From Panagrolaimus kolymaensis (lineage: Eukaryota > Nematoda > Chromadorea > Rhabditida > Panagrolaimidae), in contig JAJQJQ010000004.1 in the NCBI GenBank assembly GCA_028622995.1, positions 2,728,001 to 2,792,000 of the forward strand: 64,000 nt of DNA, read 5' to 3'. Made by a program: the position numbers and the translations under genes. Of the stretch, positions 27,852-43,163 are shown piece by piece. A model generated the notes under the pieces. It was not told the origin of the DNA. It did no database searches and saw only the letters and a program-made list of their open reading frames with translations. Within the stretch, counting starts at the first letter, position 1, and each line of letters starts with the position of its first letter.

Positions 27852-29014
27852 ATGAAAGCCATTATTGAAAAAGGCAAAAAGTTTTATCTTTCTTTAAATA
27901 ATTCCAATCAACATCAACCCATGGAAAAGGAATCTGAAGTAATCGATGGCGTAACTTTGGGTGGAGAAAAGAAGAACTTTGGAATTCGAAGTTATTTACA
28001 TCAATTTTATCTTTCCCCAACCGCTGAAGAAATTGAAGCTTCTGGAGCTTGGTAAGGGTATTTTTGGATTTAAGTTTTGATGAGGAGATTTTTGTTATAA
28101 ACTTAGAACTAAGACATAGGAAAATATAAAATTGAAAATAATTTTAAACACCACTTTCGAAACCAAATATCTACGATAAGATTATGCTTCTCAGGGTGGT
28201 TGCTAAATATTATCTTGACTAAAACTTTAAGAAAACAAATTTTAGTAAACTTCCGGAAAATATTTTCTTAAAATAAAGCAAAAAAAAAACGCTATTAAAA
28301 AATAAGCTTTTACTAAATTAAGCTTATTTGTGCTCAAAAAATTATGACGAAGATGTTTAAAAAGCTATCATATTTTTCTTTCATTAAATATTATTCTATT
28401 TTTATAGGTATCTCCTTCCTCCACCACCACGTCAACGAACAGGTGTTTATATTTGTCGATTCTTTAGCCTTATTGGACTATTGCTTCTCATTGGTGGAGC
28501 TGCTGCAATTATTTATGGTTATTCATATCAACGTGAAGATGTTGAACTTTCCATTATGAGAATTGCAATCTCACAAGATGATGAAGGAAATTTTTATATT
28601 CCTCAAGAACGATTTAATGATATGTTAAAAGATCCAATGCGAACATGGAAGATGGCGGGATTTTGTGTATTTGCTGGTGGAGCATGTTTGATGGCTTTGA
28701 GCCTCTTGGTTCCAACGTGCGCACAAATGATTGGAACTAAACGTCTTGCAGCTTTTGTTAGCGAAGATAATACACCCAATGAACCACCAATCAGAATTTA
28801 TCCCACAGCACCATCCAAATTTAAAGTAATTCCAACTAAAATGACTCCAGGTCATCGAATTTCACCCACATCTGGACCCGTTCCAGTTATGGAAGAAATT
28901 TCTAAAGTTCAACCTTACGGGAGACAACAACCTTCTCAACCTGTTTCACATTCAGGCAGCAATGAACATCTTATCACTGACACCGAAGATGTTCATGCTC
29001 CACTTCTTCATTAA
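27852..29014 (+). CDS. Neurensin-family two-TM vesicle membrane protein
   Basis: Exons are 27852-28051 and 28408-29014, 268 aa. The family signature FGIRSYLHQFY lies at 43-53, just before a conserved Trp that is split by the intron. Two transmembrane segments follow at about 82-104 and 148-170. The loop between them (about 40 residues) and the proline-rich tail are typical of neurensins. Neurensins are small vesicle membrane proteins enriched in neurons, and a neuronal role here is inferred only from the family. The start may instead be Met24 (27921), since the first 23 residues are not part of the family core. The tail ends in a leucine/histidine motif (HAPLLH) that could act in sorting, which is speculative. 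Confidence 0.85.
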
Positions 29015-29237
29015 AAAATTAATTATTCGAAGAAAAAACACACGCGCGCATTCATTCACACACACATATTGTATTTATTTTCCATTTATAAGAGACCCTA
29101 ATTCTACCAACAACAAAAAATAAAGATCATATACATAATAGTTACCATCTTTTCGACTCGGCGACATGGCATTTTTACAAACACATACATTCTTTTACGA
29201 GGAGCTTTTTTAATTTTTAGAATAAATTATTTTTATG

Positions 29238-29266
29238 TTTTTTTTGTCAATCATCTAATAAATGTG
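29238..29266 (+). repeat. 29-nt motif, copy 1 (neurensin 3' flank)
   Basis: A T8 run followed by GTCAATCATCTAATAAATGTG is identical to 32178-32206. It contains the AATAAA poly(A) signal. The sequence after it is also loosely similar in both places. Confidence 0.85.
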
Positions 29267-29399
29267 CTTATTTTTGAGAACAAATAATTATTTTCTTAAA
29301 TTTTAAAATTTACACAGAAAGTGGAGAAAGTAAACGATAAACATTCTTTTATAAAAATACATGACAACGTTAATTATTTATATGTAATTGTATGCAAAG

Positions 29400-29828
29400 T
29401 TAAAATCTAACTGAAGGCACTTCTGTTTGAGGCGACCATGATTCATGAGTCTCTTTAATAATATTGTTGAATTGCTCTTTATGTCCTTGGTGGCTGCGAA
29501 TATAAAAATTTGCCAATTTATTTAGATTATTTGAGAAAGCAATCGAAATTTTCTTCAAATTTATCTTCACCAAAAGCTTAATTATCTCACAAAACATCTG
29601 CCAAATGCAAACTGAAAGAATTGAAATGGGGCCAAGATCCCCATTTCGATACGATGAATTGGTTCGTGCAATGTCCAAAATAAATGTTCGTGAAAAACCT
29701 TAATCATCGTAATCACGTTTGTTAACAAATTTAATATTCACTGATAAAACCATTGAACAAGCCATTGGATCTTGAATTATTGCTTTGTACTTTGAAAATT
29801 TGTCCAAACCAAATTTTTTCCAAGCATG
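29400..29828 (-). pseudogene. Broken coding remnant, unknown family
   Basis: One minus-strand frame reads about 142 codons from 29828 to a stop at 29400. It has ordinary, non-low-complexity composition, for example KKFGLDKFSKYKAIIQDP and the C-terminal WSPQTEVPSVRF. The frame is interrupted by TAA at 29702-29700, after KRDYDD, and resumes with FSRTFILDIARTNSSYRNG. There is a stop two codons before the AWKKFG start and no intact 5' exon nearby. I do not recognise the protein. An intron that removes the TAA is not obvious, so a decayed gene fragment is the simplest reading. Confidence 0.5.
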
Positions 29829-29944
29829 TTAATAAAGATTGAAAATTATTCACTTCATTTCTTTTGCATATTATTATACCCGATTTTTAGCTTAAATTGA
29901 TGAATCATTTTCTAAATCATCTTCATTCTTCAATTTTTTCGTGA

Positions 29945-32064
<2,120 letters not shown>

Positions 32065-32177
32065 TCGAAATATGTGCCTTCAAATCGCTTCTCTGTGTCA
32101 AAAACAACTATAGTCTAATAATAATTTGTCGTAGTTTATTTTTTCCATTGTTTATAAACGTTTGTTATAAAAAATAA

Positions 32178-32206
32178 TTTTTTTTGTCAATCATCTAATA
32201 AATGTG
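32178..32206 (+). repeat. 29-nt motif, copy 2 (RRM-CCCH gene 3' flank)
   Basis: Identical to 29238-29266 and also carries AATAAA. The two direct copies lie 2.94 kb apart and bracket the RRM-CCCH gene and the broken ORF remnant. Confidence 0.85.
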
Positions 32207-32736
32207 TATCTTTTTAAGAGCTATTAGTTTTTTTCTTGAATTCGAAAATTTATGTATAAACGTAGAAACTAATCTTCCATAATGATAAGTATTTTTTTTA
32301 ATGAAAATAACGTGCTCACTAAGTAAGTATTAATATTTTGTGAAACTTTATGTTTAGATGTATTTTTCATTTTTCTATGTTTGTAGCAACCAAATTATGT
32401 ATAATAGTTACCCGTTTATTACATCTGTATTTCAAAACATTTAAAAAATTCAAGCTATTACGCGACTAAATATTTTAACAAAAAACATCAAATATAAAAA
32501 ACAAACAAAGAAATGCCGTCGTAAAAAAAAGCGAGAAAAGTAGTTTTTGTTTTGAGTTTTAAATTTTCTCCATATGATACATTATTCTTTGATAAAAAAT
32601 TAGAAAATAAACTAAAAATAAATCGGAGATACTCGTTTTATAACCACGAAAAAAAGTCTTTCAAGAATGGGGACACGCTTAAATCTGGAGAAAAGAAGGA
32701 GCAAGTAGCCATCGAGAAAAAACAAAAAATATATAT
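32207..32736. other. Short intergenic interval between convergent genes
   Basis: This is the 3' flank shared by the plus-strand RRM-CCCH gene and the minus-strand membrane protein gene. It is AT-rich, with no coding signal beyond a short K/N-rich ORF. Confidence 0.55.
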
Positions 32737-33431
32737 TTATGATTGAATTTCAGGTTGTTGGTTAACATATCCAACGCTATAGCATTTAAATACACGATCT
32801 CCAATTTGACTATATGGAGCATTAACCGCCACGGGGCCTCTAGAGTTGATTGGGATTCTCGCTGGCAGAGTTACAGGTTGAAGAAGCATTCTTTGTGGAA
32901 TTTGTTGTTGTTCGTCTTCCATCATTTCATCTTCAATGTGATTAATGTGGGATTCAGAGAATCGTGAAATCAATCGAGCCCCAGATGAATTTGTGGATGG
33001 AATAGAATAAACTTCTTCAATATCTGCATCATAAATGGTTGGGCGAAATGGTTTTTTCGTGGATTGAAGAGTGGCCTAAAAATTTAAATTTTTGATAAGT
33101 TTCGATTTTTAACTCGAAAGTTTTTTACCTGTTCATCTTGTTCAGGCACGACACTAAGCTTTTTGCTATTGGATCGTTGAGCGGCTTTACTCAATTGAAG
33201 AGTATTATCTAAATCTCTTTCTGGACTACCATCAGAAATGCTTGATTCTTCATCCGCTCTTGAAACCAATTCGCAGCTTTCATTTCGAGATGATGATGAT
33301 GAAGGTTTGGAGTCTCCTCCAGCAATAAGATTTACCATTCGATCAGGGCAAGTGGCCATTGAAACAAGCCATAGCAAAAACATTCCACAACAAACAAATA
33401 CACAAACCAAAATTGCAAGTAATTCATTCAT
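32737..33431 (-). CDS. Single-pass membrane protein with long acidic tail, unknown
   Basis: Exons are 33431-33129 and 33075-32737, joined in phase 0 over a 53-nt intron, 213 aa. Residues 3-26 form one strongly hydrophobic, Cys-containing helix (signal anchor). The rest is polar: an S/D/E/R-rich stretch, then DEMMEDEQQQIPQRM, then a C-terminal hydrophobic-proline section ending in QQPEIQS. Without a cleavable signal, the topology is most likely a short N-terminus with a cytoplasmic tail. I do not recognise the family. The exon-intron structure and even composition argue that it is a real gene. It converges on the RRM-CCCH gene. Confidence 0.7.
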
Positions 33432-36400
33432 ATTTAATATGGGTTGAAAAATAATTTAATAATAATAATATACTGTCATTAGTTTTATCTAAGGCAAATA
33501 TAAAATTTAAGTTGAAATTAGCTGAAATTTGAGAGAAATAAAAAATTTGTTAAAACTCTTTTGTTCAAATAAGTAAGTTTATATCATTCGCGTCTTTTTA
33601 GAGTTTTAGATAGGATACAAAATGATGGGAAAATGTAAAGGATAACACGTCGGCACGAAAGAAAAAATGTGGTGGCGGTGTAATACTCGAGCACTTTAAA
33701 ATAACAGTCGAGAAAGAAAAAACACTAATTTTTTTAGTGAGACGACAAATAAGAAGAAAAGAGAGGATAAAAGTATTTTAGTTTTATTTTTTTTGCAGAA
33801 AAAAGTTTTTTTGGAAAAAGATTTTTTTAGTTGTTTACAATTAGGTACACTTTTATATTTTCAAAATCATCCCCATCAGACAAGGATGAGTTTGAAGAGG
33901 AATTTCCAAAAAGATAAGAAAAAAATGAAACTGTCGCAAACAAGGCTGATGTGAGGAAGGAAGAAAAAAAGCTGAGACGAGTTGATGCAAAATGAGAGAA
34001 AGGACATGTTTGAGGAAAGTATCAAATTTAGATATAAAAATATATAATTTTATAATTATTTGAAATGAAAAAAGCTCTGACGTAAAATAAAATAATAAAA
34101 GGAAATTTTAAACCTATAAAAAATTGTTGGGTAATAAAAAAGGTGAAATATAATAGTAAAAAAAGAAGGGAAGTGTCGTCAAAAAAACGGAATCGATTAG
34201 TTTTTTTACTTATAAACGTAGCTCTTTCATTCTTCTTTTTCTTCTTTTGATTGAAAAATAAAAAGAGGATGAAGAAAACAACGTACAACATAAAACAAAA
34301 AATATGTAAAGAAAGAGTGCAAAGTGCGAACATTCATTCTACCTAATTAAAAACACGAGCAACGCGATGCTTGCTGCCCCTGCTTGAAGGCAAAAAAATG
34401 AAGAAACACGTGCCTTCGCTCATCTAATCTTCTACTTAGATAATGGTAGCAAAGGTGGCAGAGAGGCATTGGGTGAAATGTCAAATGATGAGAGCCATCA
34501 TCATTATCTAACCCACTAATATGAAACATCAGGTTAAAAAATTCTCATGGATGGGGGCAAAAAAATCGTAGGGTTGCAAAGGTACAAATTAGTAAAAAAA
34601 AAAGGTGTAAGTTAAAGGCAAGCAAAAACAAAAAAGGTTTTGACTACAAAGAAGAAAAAAACGTGAAAAATTGAAACATTCATGTTTCGCATTTTTATTC
34701 AGCTGGTTTACTTAAAAAAGTTGTGTAACTTTTAACCAATCGATCGGCAACTGCTAGTTTAGGAGAAAAATAATTATTTTTAATTTGATCAAACCTGCCT
34801 GCCATCTTCCATTCTCCAAAAAAACTTTAGCATCAAAACATAAAAAATGCAGAGAAAATAAAGTGATCCCACTTTTTTCAGTATAAAAATAAAAAGGTGG
34901 AGCTTTAATTGCAGCAACAATGACCGTAAAAAAAATCAGGGTGTTTTTATTTTAAAAAATGATCAAAGATTCCTGATAATAAAAAAAAGTGAGCACCCAT
35001 GGAGCACTGTGCACTTAAAAGTAATAAATATTATTATCGGTTTTAATTATTTTTGGGAATGAATGACGAAAGTTATTTATATATACATATTTCATTTTTT
35101 GCTGATCACTTTTAAATTTTAAAAATATATCTAACAAACACATAACAAACCCGCCTCCTAAAAGTGTTAATGTTGGACAAAAAAAGTTTTGTGATAAAAA
35201 AATCTTTTTCTTTGAAATAAAACTCTTTTTCTCTATTTTTGATTAGTTTGGTGCACGCATAAAAAACCTTATGATTAATTATAGTATAAAACTCAAGTAG
35301 TTGTTAAACCAACGGAGAGAAAAGTGACAAGTTTAACAACTTTTCTTTTTTTCTTGTTCTTCGATACGACGAGAAGAAGCCGAGACAAAGTGAAAAAGTG
35401 TTTGATTAAATGCAAAATGAAAAAAACACGTGGAAAGGGAGTGAATAAGCACGAAGCAGATTCAAACGAAAAATTTCTAATAAAAGAAAAAAGAAAAAGA
35501 AGATTGCTTGTATGTTGTTTTTTTCTTCTCTGTTTTGTTTTGCTTTTTGTCTGATTAAAGTGCAAAGTGTACTGAAAAGAAAAGCAAAGCAGCCGAGAAA
35601 TCAAAAAAAAAAGAAGAAAAGAAGCAGCCGATGATATTTGACTGACAACTGCTACTGCTTGCTACTATCAATCGTCCACAAAAAAAAAAATAACCGACGA
35701 TGGCGGCTCGTAGTAATCAAGGAAGCAAAAAAAAAAAAAGATTGGGATAAAAAAAATGTAACAAACAATTTCTTATTTTTTCACGTGGCTGGCACAGAAT
35801 TATCGGCTTTTTAAATCAAATCAAAAGCAAAGTTAGAAAGAAAAAATGTTTCTTGCCCCTAATGTTTTTTCTTTTTCTTTCGATTTGATTACACATAGGA
35901 AACGAGAGACACAGCTACGGGCTAAAATATTTTTTATTCGATCGTTTTTTCTTTTCCAAAACAATTTTTTAAGATTAGGAAAAATATTTTTAAAATCTGA
36001 TGAAGAAGATAATGATAGTAAAAAAAATCATGATGATTATTTTTTGACTAAAAATCAAAAACAAATATAATAATACGACACCGCGCAATCGATTCCTTCT
36101 TACTTCCGGTTCAAATCATCCATCGCCAGTCATAGTTTTTATGAAATTTAAAAAAAGTTTCGAAGTTTTTACTTTATTTTTAGTTGGGTTTGTTACAAAG
36201 ATAATTTTAGGGTAAACAATGAACACTTCACTTTGATGATAATCGTTTTTAGACATCGATAAATTACCGTTTCAATGAAATGAAAGAGGAAAAGAAAATT
36301 AATGCAACAAAGACCCATGCTGGTTGTTGTTGCTATGGTTAAGCCTCTTTTCTCATTGTTTCTTCCTTAACCAACAATATGCCCATCATGCCTTTATGAG

Positions 36401-39400
36401 CCTTTTGATAAGAATGGGTCCTAATACTTTTTTGAATTAATGATTAAAAGCAGTTTAGTTTAACCTTTTTTTTTTATAACACTAAAAACTTAATCGAAAA
36501 GATGACATTCTTTTTTGTCGGATTAAAGCATAGGTTTTAGAACAAAAACTACAATATAGCCAGCTTAAAATTACTTCCGCGTCTACAACAAAAAAATTGA
36601 AGAATAAATAATTGCCGTAAACAAAAAACAAAACTATAGTCAACATTCTCGGTGGAAGAAAAATTTAAAAACATACATACATTCGTATCTGGATCAATCA
36701 TTACATTTTTTGCGATCGGCTATACTAAAATTTGTCGAATCATCATCTTTTTTATTTTTCGTATAACATTCTTTCTCTCATCCAAAAAAATAGTTGAAAT
36801 TCAAGCATAAACATGCAAGAAAAAAATAACAACAAAAGCATTCATATATTTTTTATTTTTTGATCATGTGTTTTCAACCAAGTCTTTCACAAACCTTCTA
36901 CCTACTATCTTTAAACATAGTGATTAATAGAGCCGCAAAAAAAAGTGATGATGTGTTGATTTGAAGATGAAGAAAAAAAAGGTGCAAAAAATGCAAAGCT
37001 TTTTCATCGCAAATTCGCCAACGTCAATCAAAATGTAAAATAAAAAACATCTATCAAAAGTGTCCAAAAAAATTTAAGAAAAGAGCATAGTTAAAAAGTG
37101 TTAAAAATTCCCATGCTTTTATACCTTTTTATTCGATTTGCAAAGTTTTTTTAGTCTATTTACGGACAGAAAAAAAACAAAAACGAAATATATTTGATAA
37201 ATTTGTCGTTGTCTTCAAAAATTACGGCGTCTTTTACTGCAAAAACAATGGAAAATAAAAAAGATGTCTGAAAATTACGGTAGCAGACAGCCACCATTTA
37301 TCACTCATTATTCTCAAATGATACGCTTATCGAAATAGCGTGTGTGGCCCAAGCCATAAAAAAATAAGATTGTCATGAACCTGAACTCAACAGCCATTGT
37401 AAAAGTTTTTTTTGAAAGAAAAAGTATGAAGAAAACTTTCTTCATTTTACTTTTTTTGCAAGGTATTTCAAAAGATAAAAAAACAAAGTTTGGTCTGATT
37501 AATCGAAGTTTTTTTCCTTCATTTTTAAATAGGGAAAGTGAACAAAGAAAAGCGATGGATAGGATCAAAGTATACTTGATGGAAAAATAGGAACAAAAAA
37601 ATAAACAAAATGTTAAAAAAGAAAAATATTTAGGGATAAAATAAAAATAATTTTTAATCTCATAAGAAAATTTGAAAATTAACATTTTTGATGCGAGACT
37701 CAACTCAATTTGATAAAATAAACAAACAAAATTTTTTTAGTGCTTTTTCAGGACAAAAACCATTGTTGAATAAGCTTTCGTCTAAAACCACCACCGAAAA
37801 TAGACGTTTATTTGTTTGCATTTGATTTCAATTGAAATTGAACAAAAAGAATGACATTTTGCGTAAACAATAGCTTTCAAAAAATGAAATAATATTTTTA
37901 GAAACGGACGACGACAAAAAAAAATAGCAGGCGCAAAAAAAAGTGTCATCAATTTTCAGGTTTTTTAATTTTTTTTTCTATCTTTTTGAGTAAATTCATC
38001 ATCGAAATGTTTTTTTTTGTTGCTGTCACCGGCAGCTAAAAATAAGATCACGCTATTTTTGAAATATCTGCTAAATAATAAAAGGGCACAAAAATCTTTA
38101 AATTAAAAATTATGTACTTCTTTTTAACGGAAAAAATATTTCTAGTGTTTTTGAGGAATGCAAAAATGGGCTTGTTTACAAATAAAAAAATGATGGTGCT
38201 TTCATTTTTCTTTTTTAGAACAAAGGTTAATAAAAGAAAAAGACCATCTCCAACAAAAAAAAAATGAAAAAAGAGAGAAAACAAAAAATAAGTATGCGCG
38301 GACACGTGAACTCGTTTGCTGTTTTGCTTTTTACTTTTTTTCTTTCTTTAAATCGGCTCAAAAAGCTCAAAAAATAGTACACAGAAAAACATATTTAACA
38401 TTTAACAGACTTTAAAAATAGAGGGAAAAAGGTTTTTGATTGTCAAAAGTATTAGTTTTGTGAGTGATTAAGAAAATTATTATGCAAAGGTTAAAGTTTG
38501 AGTTTAAAAAGAGTGTGAGTGTTAAAAAATAGAAATGGGGGAGAAAAGCATTCAAATGGTACACTAATAAAGGAACTTTTAAAAGCATGTATTCAATAAA
38601 GAAAAACTTTTGAAATTTCATTCAACTTTTTTTTTGCGAACCTAATTACATACATATACATATTTTCATGGGATAATATCATCGGACTAAACGGAAACAA
38701 TTTAAATTCGTCACATATGGAGAAGATAAACGAATACATCGCATCGGATGGGAGATATCTCTTTTTTATTAAATCGAATCACATCTTACTCTTGCTCCAA
38801 AAAAGGAGATAATTTTGGGTGCATTCGTCCCCTAAAGCTATGTATTTTTTCGATAGACGCTTTAAGAATAGGAAAAAAACATGATTGTTTGAAGAAGGAA
38901 AGCTAAAAATAGGCATTTCCAAAAGAATGGAAAAAGAGGAGGAGGCGAGAAGAAAAAAGACAAAAACAAATAATACAAAGACCATTATCATTCAATTCAA
39001 TTGAGTGAAAGAGGGATATTTACTTTTATTTTTACTTCGAAGCCTTTGAAGCAAGCTGTTTTTGGAGGAGTTAAAAGGAAACAATAAAAAGTGGCTTTCT
39101 TTTGTTATAAAAAATGCGACAAAAAATAAAACATCTAAAAATTTTGAGCGTGAAAACTAAGAAATCAGCCAAATTCACCGGTTTTTTAAGAGAAATGGAA
39201 AATAAAAAGTATTTTATTAACGGTAATTTGGTTCCTTGAAACCAAGTTTATGTATACTATCAAGATCAGAATTAAGTGTACCAAACTGTCGAGTTCGATT
39301 AGCTTCAAGCCATCACTATCATTATACTGCAGGTGATCGAACAATTACAATTACGTCTTTTTCTTTTTCGATTTGTTGCAACCACGAGGCTTCGAGAAAT

Positions 39401-41660
39401 TACGCGCATAAAAATTATCACATGGCAAAAAATAAATACTCAATTGAAATTATACCCCTTTTTACTGAATTAACTCTTTATACGTTAACGATTTTCGATC
39501 TTCTCTAAAACAGATAGATTGATAGAATTGAAATAAGCGGATTAAAAGGACGCGAACTTCTTTTTCTTTGACCTAAGATCGGAGATAATTTATTTCTTTT
39601 CTTATCAAAAAGAGAAAAAAGAGAGAGATAACGTGATTAATCTAAAAGTCTGGCTTATATGATAAAAGCAGACGCAACAAAAATATTATATGGGGAAAAG
39701 TCATTATATAAGCCTATGTAAGCAAAGTCATGAGATCAAACAGACCAGACGGATTTGGTTGGTCTGCTTTATTTGGAAAAGTAAATGTGCTTTGATATAG
39801 GTAAAAAGATTTCACGATTATTAGAAGAATAAAAAAAGTAAAAGCAAATTTTTTTTTGATTTAGAAAAAGTTTCAAAACCATCTTTACTATATATTTTTT
39901 TCCGTGGATAGTAAAAATTTTAAACATTAAGAAACCTAGGTTTCAACAATTTTCCCATAGTCACTCAACTTATAACCACGCAGTTCAAAGAAATTCTATT
40001 GTTTTTGAAAATGTAATTTTAAACCTCTCAAAAACATGTTTGTGTATTCAACGAAAAAAAAATTTAACTTTTTCTCAAAACACATTAAAGTTTTCCTTCG
40101 CTGTAAAAATTTAAAAGTAAAAAAGTTGTTTTTGAAAAAGAAAACTTTATTTTTATTATTGGTACCATTGAGTACATAATAACCAAAAAAACGATGAGGA
40201 GGCTAAAGATGCTACTGCCACAGAAAGCATCATTATTTTATCACAAAAAAGTGATGCTTTAAAAAAAATGAGCAGCAAACAACAAAAACAAAATAAAATA
40301 ATTTTGCAGTTTAGAAAAACAAAAAAATACATAATTTGTTTACTTTCTTTTTTACTTTTGTTTGAAAAAAATAATAATAAAAGTAAAAAGTATAAAAGTT
40401 TCAAATCTTGAAAAACAAAATTAAAGAAAAAAGTAGGATGAAATAGAAATAAAAAAAATAAGCTCCAGGTTTGTTTCTTTTTTTTCGCTTCACGTCATGA
40501 GACTTTTTGAGTCAGTCGGTCAGCTGCTCTTTTCGCTAGCTTTATGTGGACATCGCTTGCTTTTTTCTTTTCCGTTGCCTTACTGCGTCTATTTTTACGA
40601 TTACAACGTGGAAAGCGAAGAGGAGGCTTTCCCCGAGTTGTCGTCTGTTTTTAAAGAAAAATGCATTGGCACCAACACGTTTACGACGACAACGACATTC
40701 ATGCATCATCGACCAACTCTATCTTTCCATTTCTCAAAAGCAAAAGAAAAACAAGTGGCGGCTTTCCCCATACTTATTTTTTTTGAAACTCCAAAAAGAA
40801 GGAAAGAAAGAAGCTTTTGGGTTTTTTTTGTTTTTTGTTAGAAAAAAAGTAATAACCAAAAAAACTTAAGAAAAAAAGAAGTAAGAAAAGATAGAATAAA
40901 AAATGAGGCTTTGTTAGAACCGATTTATTTTTTCTGGCTTTTCCAAGCTGCTGTTTTTTTATAATAGAAAACTTGTTGACCCGTTTACTTCGCTATTTTT
41001 TCACGAGTGCATCTTCAACAAAAAAAAAGACGTAAACAAATAAGCAGCAGAAACAAAACAAAAAATAAAATATGTATTAAAGCTGATGAAACTATCTTTG
41101 TTGATGAAAAAAAATAAGGATGGAAAACACCACCAAATATTTTTGTGGGCTGCTAAAAGTACAACAATAAAAACATGATGAGTGAGAATGGTTCATAAAG
41201 CATCCTTTCTTAGCTTCGTCAGAATTTCATGCATTTTTTCTTTTCTTTTTATTTTTTTAATAATAATATGATTAAAGAACACTACTCTTTAGTTTTAACA
41301 CGTAAAAGACTAAAAATATATTTTTATATTGTTAAGCATTGCGAAAAATGAGAAAGAAAAAAATACGCTTATAAAAATTGAACTTGTTAAGCTTCACATT
41401 TTTATAGTATTTAATGGCCTACATTTGTAACGATTTCTTTAAAATATTTATTATGGTTTTTATTTAACTAAATAAAAGCCAAAAAATTCAGAAAGAAAAT
41501 AAAATATAAAGTTAAAAAATTAAAATTTTATTTTATTTTTCGCAATAGGTTGCATCAAAAACATAAATGAATCTTGATTTGGGTTTCGGAGCCCAATGTA
41601 GCATATCGATATTTTATTACTAATTTTAGCGATTTACCTACCCCCGAAGACCCTAGTAAA
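33432..41660. other. 8.2-kb gene-poor interval
   Basis: The interval holds A/T homopolymers and low-complexity ORFs. Two sub-regions stand out: 39236-39345, with coding-like composition on the minus strand, and 39651-39772, with several short inverted repeats. Neither supports a gene call. Confidence 0.55.
39651..39772. other. Cluster of short inverted repeats
   Basis: GGCTTATAT pairs with ATATAAGCC downstream, AAAGCAGAC pairs with GTCTGCTTT, and CAGACCA pairs with TGGTCTG around a 12-nt loop. The first two pairings interleave rather than nest. This could be chance in AT-rich DNA or a structured transcript, and nothing identifies it. Confidence 0.3.
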
Positions 41661-42706
41661 TTAAATTCTTAGTTTATCAAAAGTTGAAGAAATAGTAGTA
41701 TTCGTAGTGCTCACAATTCTAATATTAACAATGTCTGCTTTACGCTTCAAACATGGAAAAGCTTTAAAAAATAGACTATTTAAAAATTTTCGATAAGGAG
41801 AAACCAAGAAAAGAGTTGAAATGGATTCCAACCAACAATGACTTAAAACCGCGCAAAATAAAATGCACACTGCGTTAACAGTATTTTGAATTTTAAAACG
41901 AATTAAAACAATAAGTAGAAAAAGCGGGAGATGTAAAAGAATGAAGACTAATAAAACTTGAACAGCGCCACTTAAAAGCAACGATCTTTTAAGGGAGGCA
42001 TTGGCGGTTTGAATTTTAAGTGTAATTACAAGATACATAAAATATATCGAAAAAATAATTGCAATAATAAAAATTCCAAAATCATTTATAATTCCTATAA
42101 ACATTGATGTTTCATAAAATGAAGGAGGTATCAAAACAAAAGCTGGTTCATCAATCAAAATTTGAGCCAAGGATGGATTATAATCAAGTGCCCACTGATG
42201 CAAGGTTTTGTCATCGATGGAAATAATTTGAACCCAAACAACACCAACCAGCAAACATGTAATCAATAAACCGATGATTGCGACACATATAAATATTTTA
42301 TTACTGAAATGTCGCATAATAAAGCCACTTGGAAATACTAACATGTATCGACATAACAAAGTTGCGATCAAAGATGCAACACAAACAAAAATAAGTAAAA
42401 TTGCAATCATGTGAGAAATAAGTGTTATTTGTGGATTTCCATTTCTTAAGGGTCCCAATGGAAACCAGCCATTTCAGGACTTAAAATAAGTGGACGTAAA
42501 AAGGCAGTAAATGTTTGAAAAGTTAAACACCAGAAAGAATTGTTGAGTATTAACAATTTAAAATTGCTAAGTTCTTTTGATTTTGTCAAAATTGTGTAAA
42601 ATAACAATGGAGCAATCAACCAACTAATAAAAAGAGTGAAATATGAATAGTATGTGTAAAAAATCATCATGCCTTCTGAGGGCATCGCAAAGGAAGACGT
42701 ATTCAT
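41661..42706 (-). pseudogene. Srh-like chemoreceptor (7TM) with 1-nt frameshift
   Basis: The frame from 42706 encodes the N-terminus and first two helices (YYSYFTLFISWLIAPLLFYT..., then RPLILSPEMAGF). It stops at 42446-42448 after HWDP. A second frame, open from about 42465, continues with PLGPLRNGNPQI, then the remaining helices, an extracellular loop with FVLIPPSFYE, SPYR after the last helix, and a short tail ending at 41661. Reading one extra base in the TTTCC near 42462-42466 would restore the expected MAGF-PLG junction typical of Srh receptors. No GT/AG intron can explain the shift. The length, about 347 codons, is normal for the family. Srh proteins are nematode odorant-receptor-like GPCRs of sensory cilia. 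This is either a fresh pseudogene or a single-base assembly error. Confidence 0.78.
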
Positions 42707-43163
42707 TGCAACTATTTGAAATAACTTTTGTTATAAATGAGACACAAAAATTAGCAAAATTCGGAGTATAAATGTCTTTGACATAATATGGCTTGTCGCT
42801 ATAGCGATAAATTATCAAACAGATGTGTAAGGCATTTTTGCTGTATCTTTTACGACGTTCTCAATTTTATTATTTACAATTTTCTTTCATTTCAGTTGCG
42901 TATGAATAATAAAGAAATAAAAAAATTATTAATAAAAAAGTGAAATTTTTTAAATTTATCTTCTACTATTAGCCTTTAGAAAATATATGTTAAAATTATT
43001 TTATATCCTTCTCTACAATTTTCATTGTCTGTGCGTCCGTGTTTCAATGCAAATTTACTATTTCATGAAAACAAGAAAGAAAAAGAATGAAAATGCAGAA
43101 AAGGATTTTTCATTCTCATTTCATGGAGATGAAATGGTGATGAGTGGTGGTTTTCTTTTGAGG

